Assembly (NCBI GenBank): GCA_942159475.1
Contig: OW804095.1
Location: 88,177,740 to 88,241,739 of the forward strand
Direction of reading: 5' to 3'
Length of the DNA: 64,000 nucleotides
DNA from: Sthenelais limicola
Taxonomy: Eukaryota; Annelida; Polychaeta; Phyllodocida; Sigalionidae
Shown: piece by piece, positions 23,136 to 34,494 of the stretch
Numbering within the stretch: position 1 is the first letter of the stretch
Layout: every line of letters starts with the position of its first letter
Translations under genes and position numbers: made by a program
Notes under the pieces: model-generated
Databases searched by the model: none
What the model was told of the DNA's origin: nothing
The model's input: only the letters and a program-made list of their open reading frames with translations

Positions 23136-24047
23136 TTAAGTCCAAGTCAGGTGTGATGTAGGAATCCACGCTTGAAGATACCCAGTGGCCTCTCGCCTTA
23201 ATATCTGAAAGGATGACATATATGTGGCTCCACCACGTCTCAAGGATTGAGTAGAATACACGCCCAATAGGCCAGCTTTACGCACTAAATAACACAGAAA
23301 GTTTTTGACCTCTTCATAAGATGGTCTAGGTACTCTTGAAGTGGCGAATAGAAGCTCTGAAGAAGATAAGGGTGAAGATGCCCAGAACTTTGTAAGCCAG
23401 TATACAGCACACAAAGGACGTTTGCCTAGCCAAACCAGATGTAACTGGAAGGGCGTGGAAGTAGTCTTAGAAGATTTCACATTAATTACCACGCCCCAGG
23501 GATGGCATACGACGTCTTGTCTTGATAATCCGTGAGGAGAAGATATAATATGACCCACATGTAGCAATGATCTAAACAGAAATAAGATCATCGCCCAGAG
23601 TTTAATATGGACTAGTGAAGAAGTGTTCACAAAAGGAAACATTTTCCTGAGATGAGACGGCAGAATGGGGTCGGCTGGCCTGGGACTTGCTCCTGGAAGC
23701 CGGCTAATACCTCTGATGATTGATTTCAATGTAGGATGAGATAGCGCCAGGCACTCAAGGAGCCTCAAGCGAGCCCCAAATATAACGCCAGATAAATATG
23801 TAGAAACTGACGACACTTTCATGAATCCGGAAAGATAGGCGGCGTACATACACACAGTGTCTAGGCGAATAGGCGACGAAGACAAACCGTTGGCGTGAAG
23901 AAATGACTTAAACACTCTCCACTGGCGTTCCCTCTGATGCAGAGTGGATGGTGCTACTGACGACGACTGCAGTTCCCTGACCCTCGTCATCCACTTGTCC
24001 ATACCTACAACGAGATTCATCGTTAAAACAGCACAATCCTGCTTCAC
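23136..24047 (-). pseudogene. Tyrosine recombinase of the DIRS-like element
   Basis: About 300 residues homologous to the recombinase at 39080-39979, with shared blocks SVAPSTL.QRE.QWR, YLSGV.FGARLR and GISRLPGASP. The box I arginine lies in a LHVGHI context, a KSSKT segment follows, and box II reads TQSLRRGGATYM, with Gln where HxxR normally has His. After that the open frame shifts. The continuation with RGHWVSSSVDSYI, including the catalytic tyrosine (codon at 23158-23160), is in another frame, so the copy is frameshifted near its C-terminus. The enzyme normally integrates the circular cDNA. Confidence 0.8.
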
Positions 24048-25209
24048 TCAAGATTGAATAGTCAACAGGTTCCTTTTGATATGGCAGATGAGAGAGAAAA
24101 TCAGCTACAATGTTATTTTTCGTATTAATATAATGTGGAATTAATTCGATTCCGTAGATAAACATAACCCAATACAGTTTGTATAGCCATTGCATGCTAG
24201 TACGATTGATACTGACGCCCGACGTAAGCATAGCCACAACCTGGGTGTTGTCAATGAAGCAGTGAATACTACAGTTTTTAAATAAATGTTTCCATCGTTT
24301 CACCCCCCAATAATATGGGAAAAAGTTCTTGGACGTTGATGTTGTCCCACTTCACATTTTCTGACGGGCCTTTGACAATGTGGTCACATGTAGAGTCTGC
24401 CCAGGGAACGGTATGTACGCCCCAGGCTCCTGCTAGCCAGTCAGATCCTAAGAAAATGCCAAAGTCCTTACTAGATGAGTCAGAAACCATAGGGAGATGG
24501 TACTCACGCCTAGATAATAGACCCACGCCGTTAAACACTTTACAAAGGCGTGCCACCAGTCTAAATCTTTCCTGAAGGGATCTGAAATGGTCAATTTATG
24601 CAGCTTCTTACACAACATCACTTTGTATAGGTCAAACATACGACGACAAAAGGTACAACCACCTTTAAATACAGATGAACAGTGGGCTAAGTACCCACAT
24701 AATCTTTCTAAATCCTTTTTAGAAATGTAATTTGAAGCTTTGACACTGTCCAACAGAAGGCGAAGCTTGTTAATTTTCACTTGAGGCAGACAAACTGTCA
24801 TGTTGGTTGAATCCACCTCAAACCCCAGGTACGTACATGACATAGCAGGCGTGGTAACTTTGTGCCAAGCTACGTAGAAACCTATGGACCTTAAAAAGGA
24901 TATAAGGGTGTTGCGGGCCAGGGAACATTTGTGGAGAGGATCTGACGCCAGGAAAAAGTCGTCTAGATAATTAACCACACGCACATCAAAAAGATTGTAC
25001 ATTGAATCAGCAATGAAATTGGAAATGTTATCAAAAACACATGGTCCAATACGCAGACCAAAGCATAAACGATTGTCAGTTAGGTATCTTTCCTCTCCGT
25101 CAATGTTCCAGCGAAAACCGCAAAATGTTCGATGGTCCGGGTTAACTGATACGGCTCTATAGGCAGATTTAATATCAACCACACACATGTAATCCCCTGC
25201 CTTCACCAA
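23908..25209 (-). pseudogene. Reverse transcriptase/RNase H of the DIRS-like element (partial, frameshifted)
   Basis: The segment starts mid-palm with VVDIKSAYRAV, runs through YLTDNRLCFGLRIGP and the catalytic NYLDDFF, then thumb/connection sequence. The frame breaks near 24545 (RNase H start) and again near 24300. The RNase H acidic residues remain visible in separate frames (SDSSSKDFG, NINVQELFP, CFIDNTQVV, NIVADFLSHL). The N-terminal RT is absent next to A1. Non-functional. Confidence 0.85.
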
Positions 25210-25364
25210 ATTTTTCTGATGTGCGTGCGGGTCAGGAGATGGGTGTGGAGTGAGGAATGGACGAGGGGGAGTGAATGTTATGTATTATGACGTAACGTCA
25301 ATGGATGCGGGGGGCGTGGTTACGGCATCGGACAATATAATCGGTGACGGGTCACCTGCACATA
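25208..25364 (-). repeat. Split direct repeat A1
   Basis: 5' terminal repeat of the minus-strand DIRS-like element, ending AAATTTTT like its counterpart in the 36-kb copy. Confidence 0.85.
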
Positions 25365-25453
25365 CATTGCTAAATTGCTAAAATTACTTTACCTTTTTTG
25401 CTGTGTTGATTTATTCCTGTACGGTGCTGTGTTTTAATATGAATATATGAAAT

Positions 25454-26063
25454 GTGCGGGCGGAAGACACAGATTTACTGATATTGCTGGTGCACCATAG
25501 CTCAAGTATCCACCAACCACTATTCTTAACAACATCAAAGGGCTCTTATGATGTCAAGGGGATCAGAGAAGCTCTCTCTGAAAGACAGAAACGCTACCTA
25601 CTCTTTTGCCATGCCTTTAGTGGCTGTGACACTGTTTCTGCAATTGCAGGCCATGGGAAAATGACTTACTTTACCATTCACCAGGTACTACTTTGGGTAC
25701 AATTTGATACAACATATTCTCACGGAAGGCGACAGCTGGCATGATCTACCTCCAACAGCAGGTGCAACTGCGCAACATTCTCTACATGCCTATCTCCAAA
25801 CCAGGGACTTGATGCTGCTACAAAACATGTCTTTGGACCCAAGTGACTATGGATGGACCATAGGGGTTCATGGGTATGAGCCAGTTCCTACTCTAGAACC
25901 CATGGCTCCTGAAGAGCTACTTCAGTTCATGAGCTGTAATTGCAATGGAGATTGCAGCAACCGATGGTGCAGCAGCAGGAAGAATGGTGTGAAATGTATC
26001 CCTGAATATGGAACTTGCAAAGGTATCAGATGCAGCAATTGTATACATGACGATTATGTCTGA
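25454..26063 (+). pseudogene. Decayed C-terminal part of the DTD/CXC-family protein
   Basis: The first frame has EDTDLLILLVHH and, about 50 residues later, HAFSGCDTVSAIAGHGK, both hallmarks of the family. After a frame change near 25700-25740 the second frame has LPPTAGATAQHSLHAYLQ, DPSDYGW and a terminal cysteine cluster beginning CNCNGDCSNRWCSSRKNGVK. The cluster resembles a tesmin/CXC-type metal-binding motif. It continues the gene remnant at 22099-22659 across the retrotransposon. Function is unknown; a nuclease role is only a guess from the acidic motifs. Confidence 0.65.
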
Positions 26064-26339
26064 AGAAGACTGAATCCTTAACTCCTGAGGCATTGGTGTA
26101 GCAGTATTGTTATCCTACTGCTGTTTATTATTTCTGTTTTCTTCTTTTTTCTAGGTCAACATTTTTTATGATATCTCTTATTTTTGTTGTAACTGAAATA
26201 AAGGGATAATGATTCTTTTCAATTCAGAGTCAATGAGTAGTATTGGTGCAAAACAAATGCTTGCAATTCAGAGTCAGAGCATAAAAAACTAATTTGACCC
26301 TTCACCCTTCATGAAGACAATATCAAACATTTTCAATTA

Positions 26340-26837
26340 TTTCTGGATTGCCTTCTGCAGCAGTCACAAGTTTTCTTACAAGAGCTGAATAAATGTTTTG
26401 AAATATGTTAGTAAACTCTGTTGCAAACACATTGGTGGAAAGATATTATGGTAAGGAATTTGTTCCCAAATTTTTGTAATATTTCCTGACTATTGGGAGG
26501 ATTTTTTAGGGTTTTTCGTTCATTTTTTCTCAGTATCAGTAGATTAACTTGCTAAATATTGTCTGTATCAACTTCTTTCATATTCAAATGGATTTCCCAT
26601 GCCTTAAAACATGGAAAAAGAGTATTCACTCATGATTACATGTTTATTCTACCCAAAGTTATGGACTCTCAAAGTTTTAGTGGCGGCCATTTTCGTTTTC
26701 AGCTGTCACGAGTTCTCCTACGGGAGTTGAGTTTAAATGTTTTGATACATGTTAGTAGACACCTTTACCAATACATTGGTGAAAAAATTGTTTGGTAAGG
26801 AATTTGTTCCCAGATTTTTTTAATATTCCCTGACTAA
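26340..26837 (-). repeat. Right inverted repeat flanking the DTD/CXC pseudogene
   Basis: Inverse partner of 21228-21710. A third, partial copy in the same orientation as this arm lies at 53037-53288. Confidence 0.85.
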
Positions 26838-29109
26838 TGGCCGTCAGGACAGGTGGGATGGCCTGTGTTCCAGCGATAAGTGAGCAAGCAATGTACGGCA
26901 TGTTTGCTGGTGCCTCCATCAGTGGAGGATGTTTTGTTTTCATGTGAACAAGTGATATGATTAATAGCCTATGTTGTATTTATTACTGCCCTGTTATTTG
27001 TCTACATACAGACGAAAGTTACAGTTTGTTGACATTTCTTGTGAACGGTGCCATTGTTATAAATACAAAAATAGAATATTTGGGGTCTGGCACTACTTTT
27101 CTGACATGAATATATTACCGTTGTAAGTTTCATATGGCATTCTCTACAGGCTTTGTGATTTAATTATTACAAGTGGGAGGGGGAGTTTAGACAATGATAG
27201 TGGGGTTGTTACCTTCATCAACTTCTAGATCGTTACAAAACCTTTTCCATGCTTTGCTTAAATCGTCGTCAATTTTTTTCATGCGATTCTAGTAAAATAC
27301 AGTTGTGCATCTGAACTTCAAGTCGGCAACCACATGTTTGAACTCTAGAGAACCCTTGTAAAACAACTTTTGCCTGTGGTATGCAGTTTTATTTGAGGGC
27401 CTGTAGGAAGTATTTTTTTCCTTCCTACAGATGAAGGAATTCCCACAAACAAATCCTTTCCTTAGCTTATACAGCAGGCCCCAATGTGTCACGGAACTGG
27501 ATAAAGAATTTAAATGGGAATCCAAGGGTCTATGCAGTGAAACTATGTCTAGACTGTAGACCGATAGCTAGAAGAGGTGCCTTATCAGGCCCTCAAATAA
27601 AAACTTCTTACAATCCCATCTTAAATTGTCTTCTTCCCCTACGTGATTAGATCCCAGACGAGAGAGCTGATTCGATGCAGGAGATCCGTCAAGAGGCAAT
27701 TTGTGTAGTGTTAGGATGGATTTCTGTCAACACATATATATATATATATATATATATAAAATCCTACCTGTGTTCATGACATTCGTCTTCTGAATGAATG
27801 TGGGGCTTTTATAAAAGTGTTCCTTACAATATATTACCAATTATCTTTTTCATGACAGAGGAAGCATTAGACAGAAAGACATACATGGAATTATACCAAA
27901 TCAATTGACATTTCCAAGCTAAAGTGAATTTCAAATGAAATTTGGATATTTTGAATTTAAATTGTCAAAGTATATTCAAAAGAAAGGTAATTTCCTACCA
28001 TCAATGTACTTCCTAAAATGATAATTAATTCACTCTTGAAAACAAATATTTGAAGAATGGACTTGGCTATGCATTTATCCCTACAGCTGACAGCAATGGG
28101 TTTTGGGTTAATGATATATCCTATAGGTTAACGACCTCTGTAATGGATTGTTATATGTTATGCAGAATAAGAGACATACAAAGAGGAGTTTGTTAGAGAA
28201 TATTGAAATTAAAACTGCAACTTTGTAATCTTGTAAGTTGTATAGAGACAAGTAATAATACAGAAGGTATAATAATATTCTTCACCGAGTATATAACTGT
28301 GAAATTAGATTAGAGTAAATAACGTGTGTAATTTTTTTTTAGAAAATTTTATTGTCTAAGTTTCACATTACCGTGATAATTCTCATTGCCATGAAAGACT
28401 ATTAATGACATACATCTAGGATAAATTTTAATTATTTAACATTAAGCATTTACAACCTCAGTCATCTACCGAAGTATCAGGTTCATCTACTATAACTCTC
28501 AAATACATCTATACGCGTGTGGCTCCCTCTGGTGTCAGATTATTTACCAACACGCCGTATATTACATCTACTCTGAATTATTACTACTGATGGTTCCCTC
28601 TAGCGTTCATTTTAATCAAATATGGTTAAGTTATATTGGTACATTATAGTTATAGACCAAGGAAAAGACATATACATACTCATCCAATTTTCTACATTTT
28701 TTGTGGGCATTTAAAATACAATAATACAGTCGCAAGATAAAATACCTAAATCGTCAGCATAAACACTGTGAGTTGATACAAGTATCTCTATCTGACTTCA
28801 ATGAAGTCTAAATTGCTTGGTAGCTCTCGATTCATTTTACTCACATCCAGTGCAAGTCATTTCAGTATACAACATACGAACCCCCAAGGGGAGACCGGAT
28901 TTCTAGGGTTTCACAGATTATTCACTCTCTCCACCTGTCATTTGATTTTAAAAATACTTTTAAAGCAGGCCAAGATTTTTCTTTATTTAATTTACTCAAT
29001 CTGTTCCAAAGCTTTGGTTCCTTCACATGGGGTGACCTGTTATATTTTTCGGTCTGACATTGTGGTTGAGAGAGGTTAACGCCCTGTGCCAATCTGGTCT
29101 CTCTTGGCA
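26838..29109. other. Non-coding region and LINE 3' flank
   Basis: No supported gene. It contains an (AT)n microsatellite at 27737-27760. The part nearest 29109 is probably the 3' untranslated region of the minus-strand LINE, whose end I cannot place. Confidence 0.5.
27737..27760. repeat. (AT)n microsatellite
   Basis: About a dozen AT dinucleotides. Confidence 0.9.
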
Positions 29110-30837
29110 TTATTTTGTATTAAATTTAAACATCAGCCCTATCAGGGAAATATCTCCTCGCTTTCGTACAGTATCTATTTTCAAGCTGTTTCTCATCTCT
29201 TCAGTAGAGAAGTCATTATTGTTGTTATAAAAAACTAGTCTAACAGCTCTATTGAGTACACTCTGCAATTTGTTAATATGTACAGTGTTTGATAATGTGT
29301 ACAGAAAGTTCCCGTATTCAGCCAGTGATAATATATGAGCTTTAACGACTGTCGTAGTGATCTCTTTATTTAAGCTACCCCTTAGTTTTCCAAGCGTGTT
29401 AATTTTTTCTTGAATCGAATTTTTACTTTTAATAAAATGCTGGTTAAAGTTCAGGGTAGAGTCTATAGAGAAACCCAAATATTTCACAGTCTTTACTCGA
29501 TCTATAGCTCGGCCGTTTATAAATACCTCCCCCAAGTTGATAGGGTTGATCCTTTTTAGTCTTAAATTAGTACCTAACAATTGTAATTGGCATTTCTGTG
29601 TATTTATATTCAGTCTGTTAGCTTTCATCCATGTTGAGATTTCATTGGTAGTTAACTGACTGACTCTCATACACTCCTGAGGATCTCCTCCTGTGACCGT
29701 AACCGCCGTATCGTCGGCATACACCGAAATATTAATTTCACATGCGTTTCTTGTATAGTTTACTCTCTCTAAGCAGGAGGGCAAATCATTAACGTAAATT
29801 AAAAAAATTAGCGGTCCTAGTAGGCTACCCTGAGGTACACCAATTTCTATTGCACAGGAATCGGAAATGAAATTGTTCAATCTTGTCCTCTGAAACCTAT
29901 TTTGTAAATAGTTCTCTATCAGCCCAATAATCGAGGGATTAACCTTGTACCTTCCAAGTTTAGCTCGTAGGATATCATGGTCGATGCAATTAAATGCTTT
30001 CGCAACGTCGTAATAGGTAGCAATAGTTATTTTCTTTTCGTCCATCCCTCTAAGAATGGGGTCCAAAAACTCAAAAACACTTCTATTAGTGGAATGGTTC
30101 TTTCGGAAGCCTCCCTGATATTTTAAAAACAAGTTATTAACGTCCATATGATATCTTAACGCTTGACATACAAAATGTTCTAATAATTTGGATGGCAAGG
30201 GGACAATTGCAATTGGTCTCAAGTTTATTAGCTCTCTTGGATTCTTATTTTTTGGTATTGGGGTGATAAAGAACTCCTTCCAATCATGAGGAATATAACT
30301 ATGTTGGATACACTTTTTTAGTAGCAACGTAGTCTCATTGATCATATTAATCAGGAAGATCTTCAGAATTCTAGCATTAACCCAGGTGAAACCACTACTT
30401 TTATTGTCATCCATTTTCTGTAAGTTGTCTAGGACCAATTTTCTGTTTATCAAGATCCTCGTTGAGGCATTCAAGACCAAATCATTCTCTAGGTAATCTA
30501 AATGGTTGCCTGTGTAGTTTTGATCAACATTGCCCATATTCTTAAAGACATTGTTAAGTACATTGCTTGCTTCTCGACCTTCTACGGTTTTACCTTCGTG
30601 TAAATAACTGTGTTGGGTTATTGATTTTTTTTCCCCAAGTAGTTCATTCAATCTACACCAGAACTTTTTACTATTTTTTTCACAAGATGTTAAAGATTCC
30701 ATGATAAACGACTGCCTAGCCTTCCTAACAAGTTTTGCAGTGTTACGTCTGGCCACAGTAGCTCTATTGAAATCGTCAACCTTCTTAGATCTTTTTGCTA
30801 ATTTAAATAAATTGTCTCTGTTCTTTAACCATAACCT
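29110..30837 (-). pseudogene. Non-LTR (Jockey/CR1-type) reverse transcriptase, 5' end lost
   Basis: About 575 residues are in one open frame. They show basic pre-RT sequence (LVRKARQSFIMES, FWCRLNELLG), then palm motifs NLRPIAIVPLPSK, GFRKNHSTN, GVPQGSLLGPLIFLIYVNDL and the catalytic YADDT. YLGFSIDSTLNF and the C-terminal domain up to the stop follow. The first 18 or so residues of the open frame come from the adjoining LTR, so the LINE is interrupted at 30837/30838. In ATYYDVAKAFNCIDHD the usual 'LDLSKAFD' is altered, with Asn in place of the Asp after Phe. No endonuclease is seen. Confidence 0.85.
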
Positions 30838-31241
30838 GTAATGAACCGCAGATTTGTGGGCACAAGTCACGAATATCGTGAAAGGAAGCAACAAACAAGG
30901 ATAAATTCGTTTGACCAGGCTTTATTCACCCCGAAACACAGTTACAAGCGTAAAGTGCAAGAGCTTAATTTGAACAACAGAAGTATCTCGTTCCTCAGTG
31001 TGGCCTGAGTCCGTTCTGTTAAGCAACTGTGGGATCCCACAAAGCTGGAGGTGTAGCCTTTTCCTACTGCCCATCAAAGGGTGTCTTCAGCGATGGCATT
31101 ACGATGTTAGGGAGTGGCCACCTGGCGGGTCTGGCCGGAGACCGCTGTTCGTGTCCGGCTCTGGTAGAGTTGTTCCCTGTTGTTGCTAGGGTGGATAACA
31201 CGGCGGCCTCACCATGCTGATGGTTTGGCAGACCCACTACA
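30838..31241 (-). mobile_element. 3' LTR of a minus-strand LTR element inserted in the LINE
   Basis: 404 bp from TGTAATGAACCGCAG to GACCCACTACA, similar to the solo LTR at 13609-14033. The terminal TGTAGTG has decayed to TGTAATG at one end. On the minus strand it is preceded by the purine run GGTGAGGGGGCAG (31242-31254), a polypurine tract, which sets orientation. The adjoining LINE bases (30834-30837, AACC) would be one copy of a 4-bp duplication. Confidence 0.8.
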
Positions 31242-31254
31242 CTGCCCCCTCACC
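31242..31254 (-). other. Polypurine tract of the LTR element
   Basis: GGTGAGGGGGCAG on the minus strand, immediately upstream of the 3' LTR; primer site for plus-strand synthesis in LTR elements generally. Confidence 0.65.
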
Positions 31255-31577
31255 AGTTGGAGTAGAGGAGGTCACAAGAACTGGTTACATAGTGTCTGTC
31301 TAGACATCATGGAGATCACTTCAGCCCAAGACTCTAGTGTGTGACGGGCGTTTATATACTGTTTAAGCTGCCATGGCACGAGTACAAAGGCGAGGCCTTT
31401 GCTTCGCCCTTGGGTTGTGGCCAATGGTATGCCTATCCGGTCTGACAAGTTGGCAACTCACACTTAAGCATTATAAAATCAGTGGTTGAACTTTTATTGT
31501 TAAAAGTAAGGCTGATCGTAGACATCAGCCCTTTGGGTAAAAATTTTCAGCCCGTTAAGGAAGGATCGCATCACTTC

Positions 31578-34441
31578 CTAGCGGCCTGTGAAGTCTACTA
31601 TTCTCACACTATTGTAGCGCAAGACTGATACCGCAACATCAAACAGGTCCATGTCGTTGGGTAGCTCGACACTATTCGCCTCGTCCAACGAGTCTTCCCC
31701 ATCCGTGTGGAGGAGCTTGTCCTCCGTTTCCTGGTCCACCTCGCCTGATGCGAGTGGGGCCACGAAGACTCCCGAAGAATCCGAGTTGTTAGCCACCCCT
31801 GGGCTATCAACTGGAGCATGTTCATCCTCGCCAAAATGTGACAGGACAAGCTCTGTGGAATCTCTTCCCCACCCTGTTATATCAGCCTGAGCCGATGGTT
31901 GAGTAGGGGAGTTCCCAAGAGACATGCTCCTGAAGGACAAACTCAGTCCCCCGGTCTGATCACCGTGCCTCCCTCTTGCCTGGCCAGAACCCGACCGACG
32001 GCCCACACAAAACGTGACTCTTCACGGGTCTTTAGCTAAGAGCACGTCAATAATCTCACCACGGGGAGAATTGAAGCGAGCTGTGCCCTACTGAGGCCTG
32101 GGCCCCAGTCCGCGGCCGACAGCGGAGGTCTCACACTCGCATCATCAGCTTTGGCTGAGAGGTCCCTGACCGCAGTCAGAACCGCTCCCTGTTGGTAGAT
32201 GGGTTGGTCCGTACTGTCTACTACAGAGAATGTGGAGGGAGACTGTTGCAGCCCGATCCGCGACAGCTTGTCACACAGGTCAGCCGCCAACTGTTCTTAT
32301 TGGTACTTCTTCTGTTCCTCCTGTACCTTGAGAAGGCTCGTACCTCAGCTGCAGCTTCTGCAGCCAGACAACCCGTGGTCACTATCCGCTCATCTTCCAG
32401 CTGCAATTGCAAAGCATCAGCTTTGTCTGCAGCCACCTGATGAGCTTGTGCCGCTGCGAGCTCTTGAGCTTCGACGTGAAGGCGTTCTTCATCAACAGCC
32501 CGTTCGGCTTGAAGTTCCAGCCTAGCCTGCTAGCTGAGCCTCATGCTGTGCGAACGCCGCGTACTCATCCCCAGCGTCTGTCTCCATCTTGGACTGTTGC
32601 GAATGCAAGGCCTGGGTATGGGGAAGGCTGCCGCCGTTGCGGGAGATTGTACTGTTGGCTGCCGGTCCACCTTAGGAGTGGTGAACTTTGCCAGCCCGGT
32701 GAAGCCTCACATTAGGCATCGACCCCTTCCCACTGGACAGGAGAAGAAACCTGGCAGAGGGGAGCTAACCGTGAGGTTGACTCCCAGCACAGCCTGTGTC
32801 AACCAAGCGATTTTGGCTGACCATGCACAAGTGGCACGGACAATGTCCTAGGTGGACTGTCCCTCGCTACTCATACTCACGCATTCCATGAATGCCGGCT
32901 CAGCCTGCCGCTGTTGCCGCAACACGCTGTTTTCAGCCCAAAGTGCGTGGTTCTCCTTGTGAGCACTATTGTGCTCATGGGTGAGTACACGGATGGGCTC
33001 TACCATCTTTACCAACAAATTGTTCAGGTCCAAACAAAGCTGGTTGATCTGGTCGCGATTAACAACCAGCCGCTGGGCATCATTCAAGGGCTTGTAACAG
33101 TCCTTGATGTCCCTGCAGAAACCAGTGATGGCATCTGCTAACGCAGCTTGACGATATTCGGACGCAATGGCTTCATGATTTACCAGGGGAAGAGGAGTGG
33201 GGATCAGCACATGGCTGGCCTCCAATGCCTCAGCAGTTGGAATATCGTTTACTTTTCTTTGGGCAGCTGAAACCACCCTAGTCGCAGTACCTTTACTCTG
33301 CGACTTAGGACCGTTAGCAAAACTAGTCACTTCAGCCTGGGATCCACTCACACAGGGGATCTTGAAGGTCTATCCCAGGCATTCTCCAAAGGTTGGGGAG
33401 CCAGGAAGACCGTCTGCTCTTTAGAAGGGCTGGAGGGATGATCCGTAGAATCGCGTTTTGTAGCCTTGGCCTTCTTGGTGTCCTTGGAACTCTGTTTAAC
33501 GGAATTTTCCAGTTCAAACTCCTTAGGGTACTTGGATTTGAACCCTTGGCGTTGTGCCTCAGCCGTAAATTTGTTGTTCGAATTTATGGATTGGGGCAGT
33601 GTAGCATGATATCCCCAATTCGGAACTAACTTCAGCTTAGTCCCTCTCAACTTGGACATAACGCTCAGGGGCGCCTTCTCCTGGGACAAGTTGTGGGGTT
33701 TTCTGAGACCCATGGGTGACTAAGTCGGACCTACGGTCGGCAGATATATTGCAATACCCAATGGGACACACCCACATTGGTGTTATGGGAGTAACACCTT
33801 GCAGAGGTGTCGCAAGAACAAAAGTCTTCTCCCAAACAACAAAGGTAGACACCCAAGTTTCTGTTCTGCCCGGCAGACCAGAAAAGGACACCGCATGTCT
33901 TCCTAAAAAAGATGAGGAGCCATCTGCAGTTTCTCCTGTGTATAACGGAGATCAGCCTGCATTACAGACTTTGGATCTGTGGTTGTCTTGAAGATGTCTT
34001 TGTACTCCCTCAAAGACTGCCCATACCCAGATACGTAATCTGGGTACTCTTTAAACCACTCGCGTTCAGTGATTTCCTCGACCACTCGTTCATGCTCTGC
34101 ATTGTTCCGTGGACAGATGCCCACCACAGGATTGTGTCCCACACCATGAGGTTGGAACCTTCGCACCAGAGCTATGTTACGCTTTCCGCATCGATTCTTG
34201 CCCTCAAGGGCATCAGAGTCCATCTTAGAGTTGGATTCCCGTTCGGGACAAGCTTCGGTCTCCCACTGGGAGGAGGCCAGTTGCCTGCGTGCCAAACTCC
34301 AGCCCTCTTGCACAATTGCGTGCGCTTCTTCCTGTTCTTAGCAGACACCACACACTTGGGTGCTGCCTTGGCAGGAGAATTGTCATCAGCCATTACAGCT
34401 GGTGAAAGCACCCCATGGGTACTAAACACAAACCATGTCAA
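31578..34441 (-). pseudogene. Gag-like, coiled-coil-rich interior of the LTR element (frameshifted, no pol seen)
   Basis: Successive minus-strand frames (34441-34172, 34313-33903, 33713-33348, 33351-32848, 32436-32036, 32006-31578) read as one diverged polypeptide with frame changes. A plausible start is the ATG before ADDNSPAKAAPK. The middle is hydrophilic and Lys/Ser-rich. The 33351-32848 part is helical (LNNLLVKMVEPIRVL, LWAENSVLRQQRQAE). The part around 32500-32220 is Ala/Glu/Gln-rich, likely coiled coil. I see no protease, RT, RNase H or integrase motif, so I call it a non-autonomous or gag-only element. The gag identity is inferred from position. Confidence 0.45.
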
Positions 34442-34494
34442 CTCACTTGTGAGAGTCTCTCGTCCCCTTGTCTAGGCGCCCACAAACTGTTTTG

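Larger units (their letters stand above)
22681..25364 (-). mobile_element. DIRS/Ngaro-like retrotransposon, internally deleted
   Basis: Read on the minus strand the order is A1 (25364-25208), part of RT, RNase H, tyrosine recombinase, B1 (23066-22972), A2 (22974-22801), B2 (22775-22681). This is the split direct repeat layout of Ngaro/PAT-type elements, which use a tyrosine recombinase and make no target duplication. The gag gene and N-terminal RT are missing; A1 joins directly to mid-RT. The proteins resemble the complete copy at 36015-40398. It lies within the DTD/CXC pseudogene and splits it. Confidence 0.85.

Noticed and set aside
30998..33424. Plus-strand frames of 60-108 codons
   Set aside because: They are shadows of the minus-strand LTR element.
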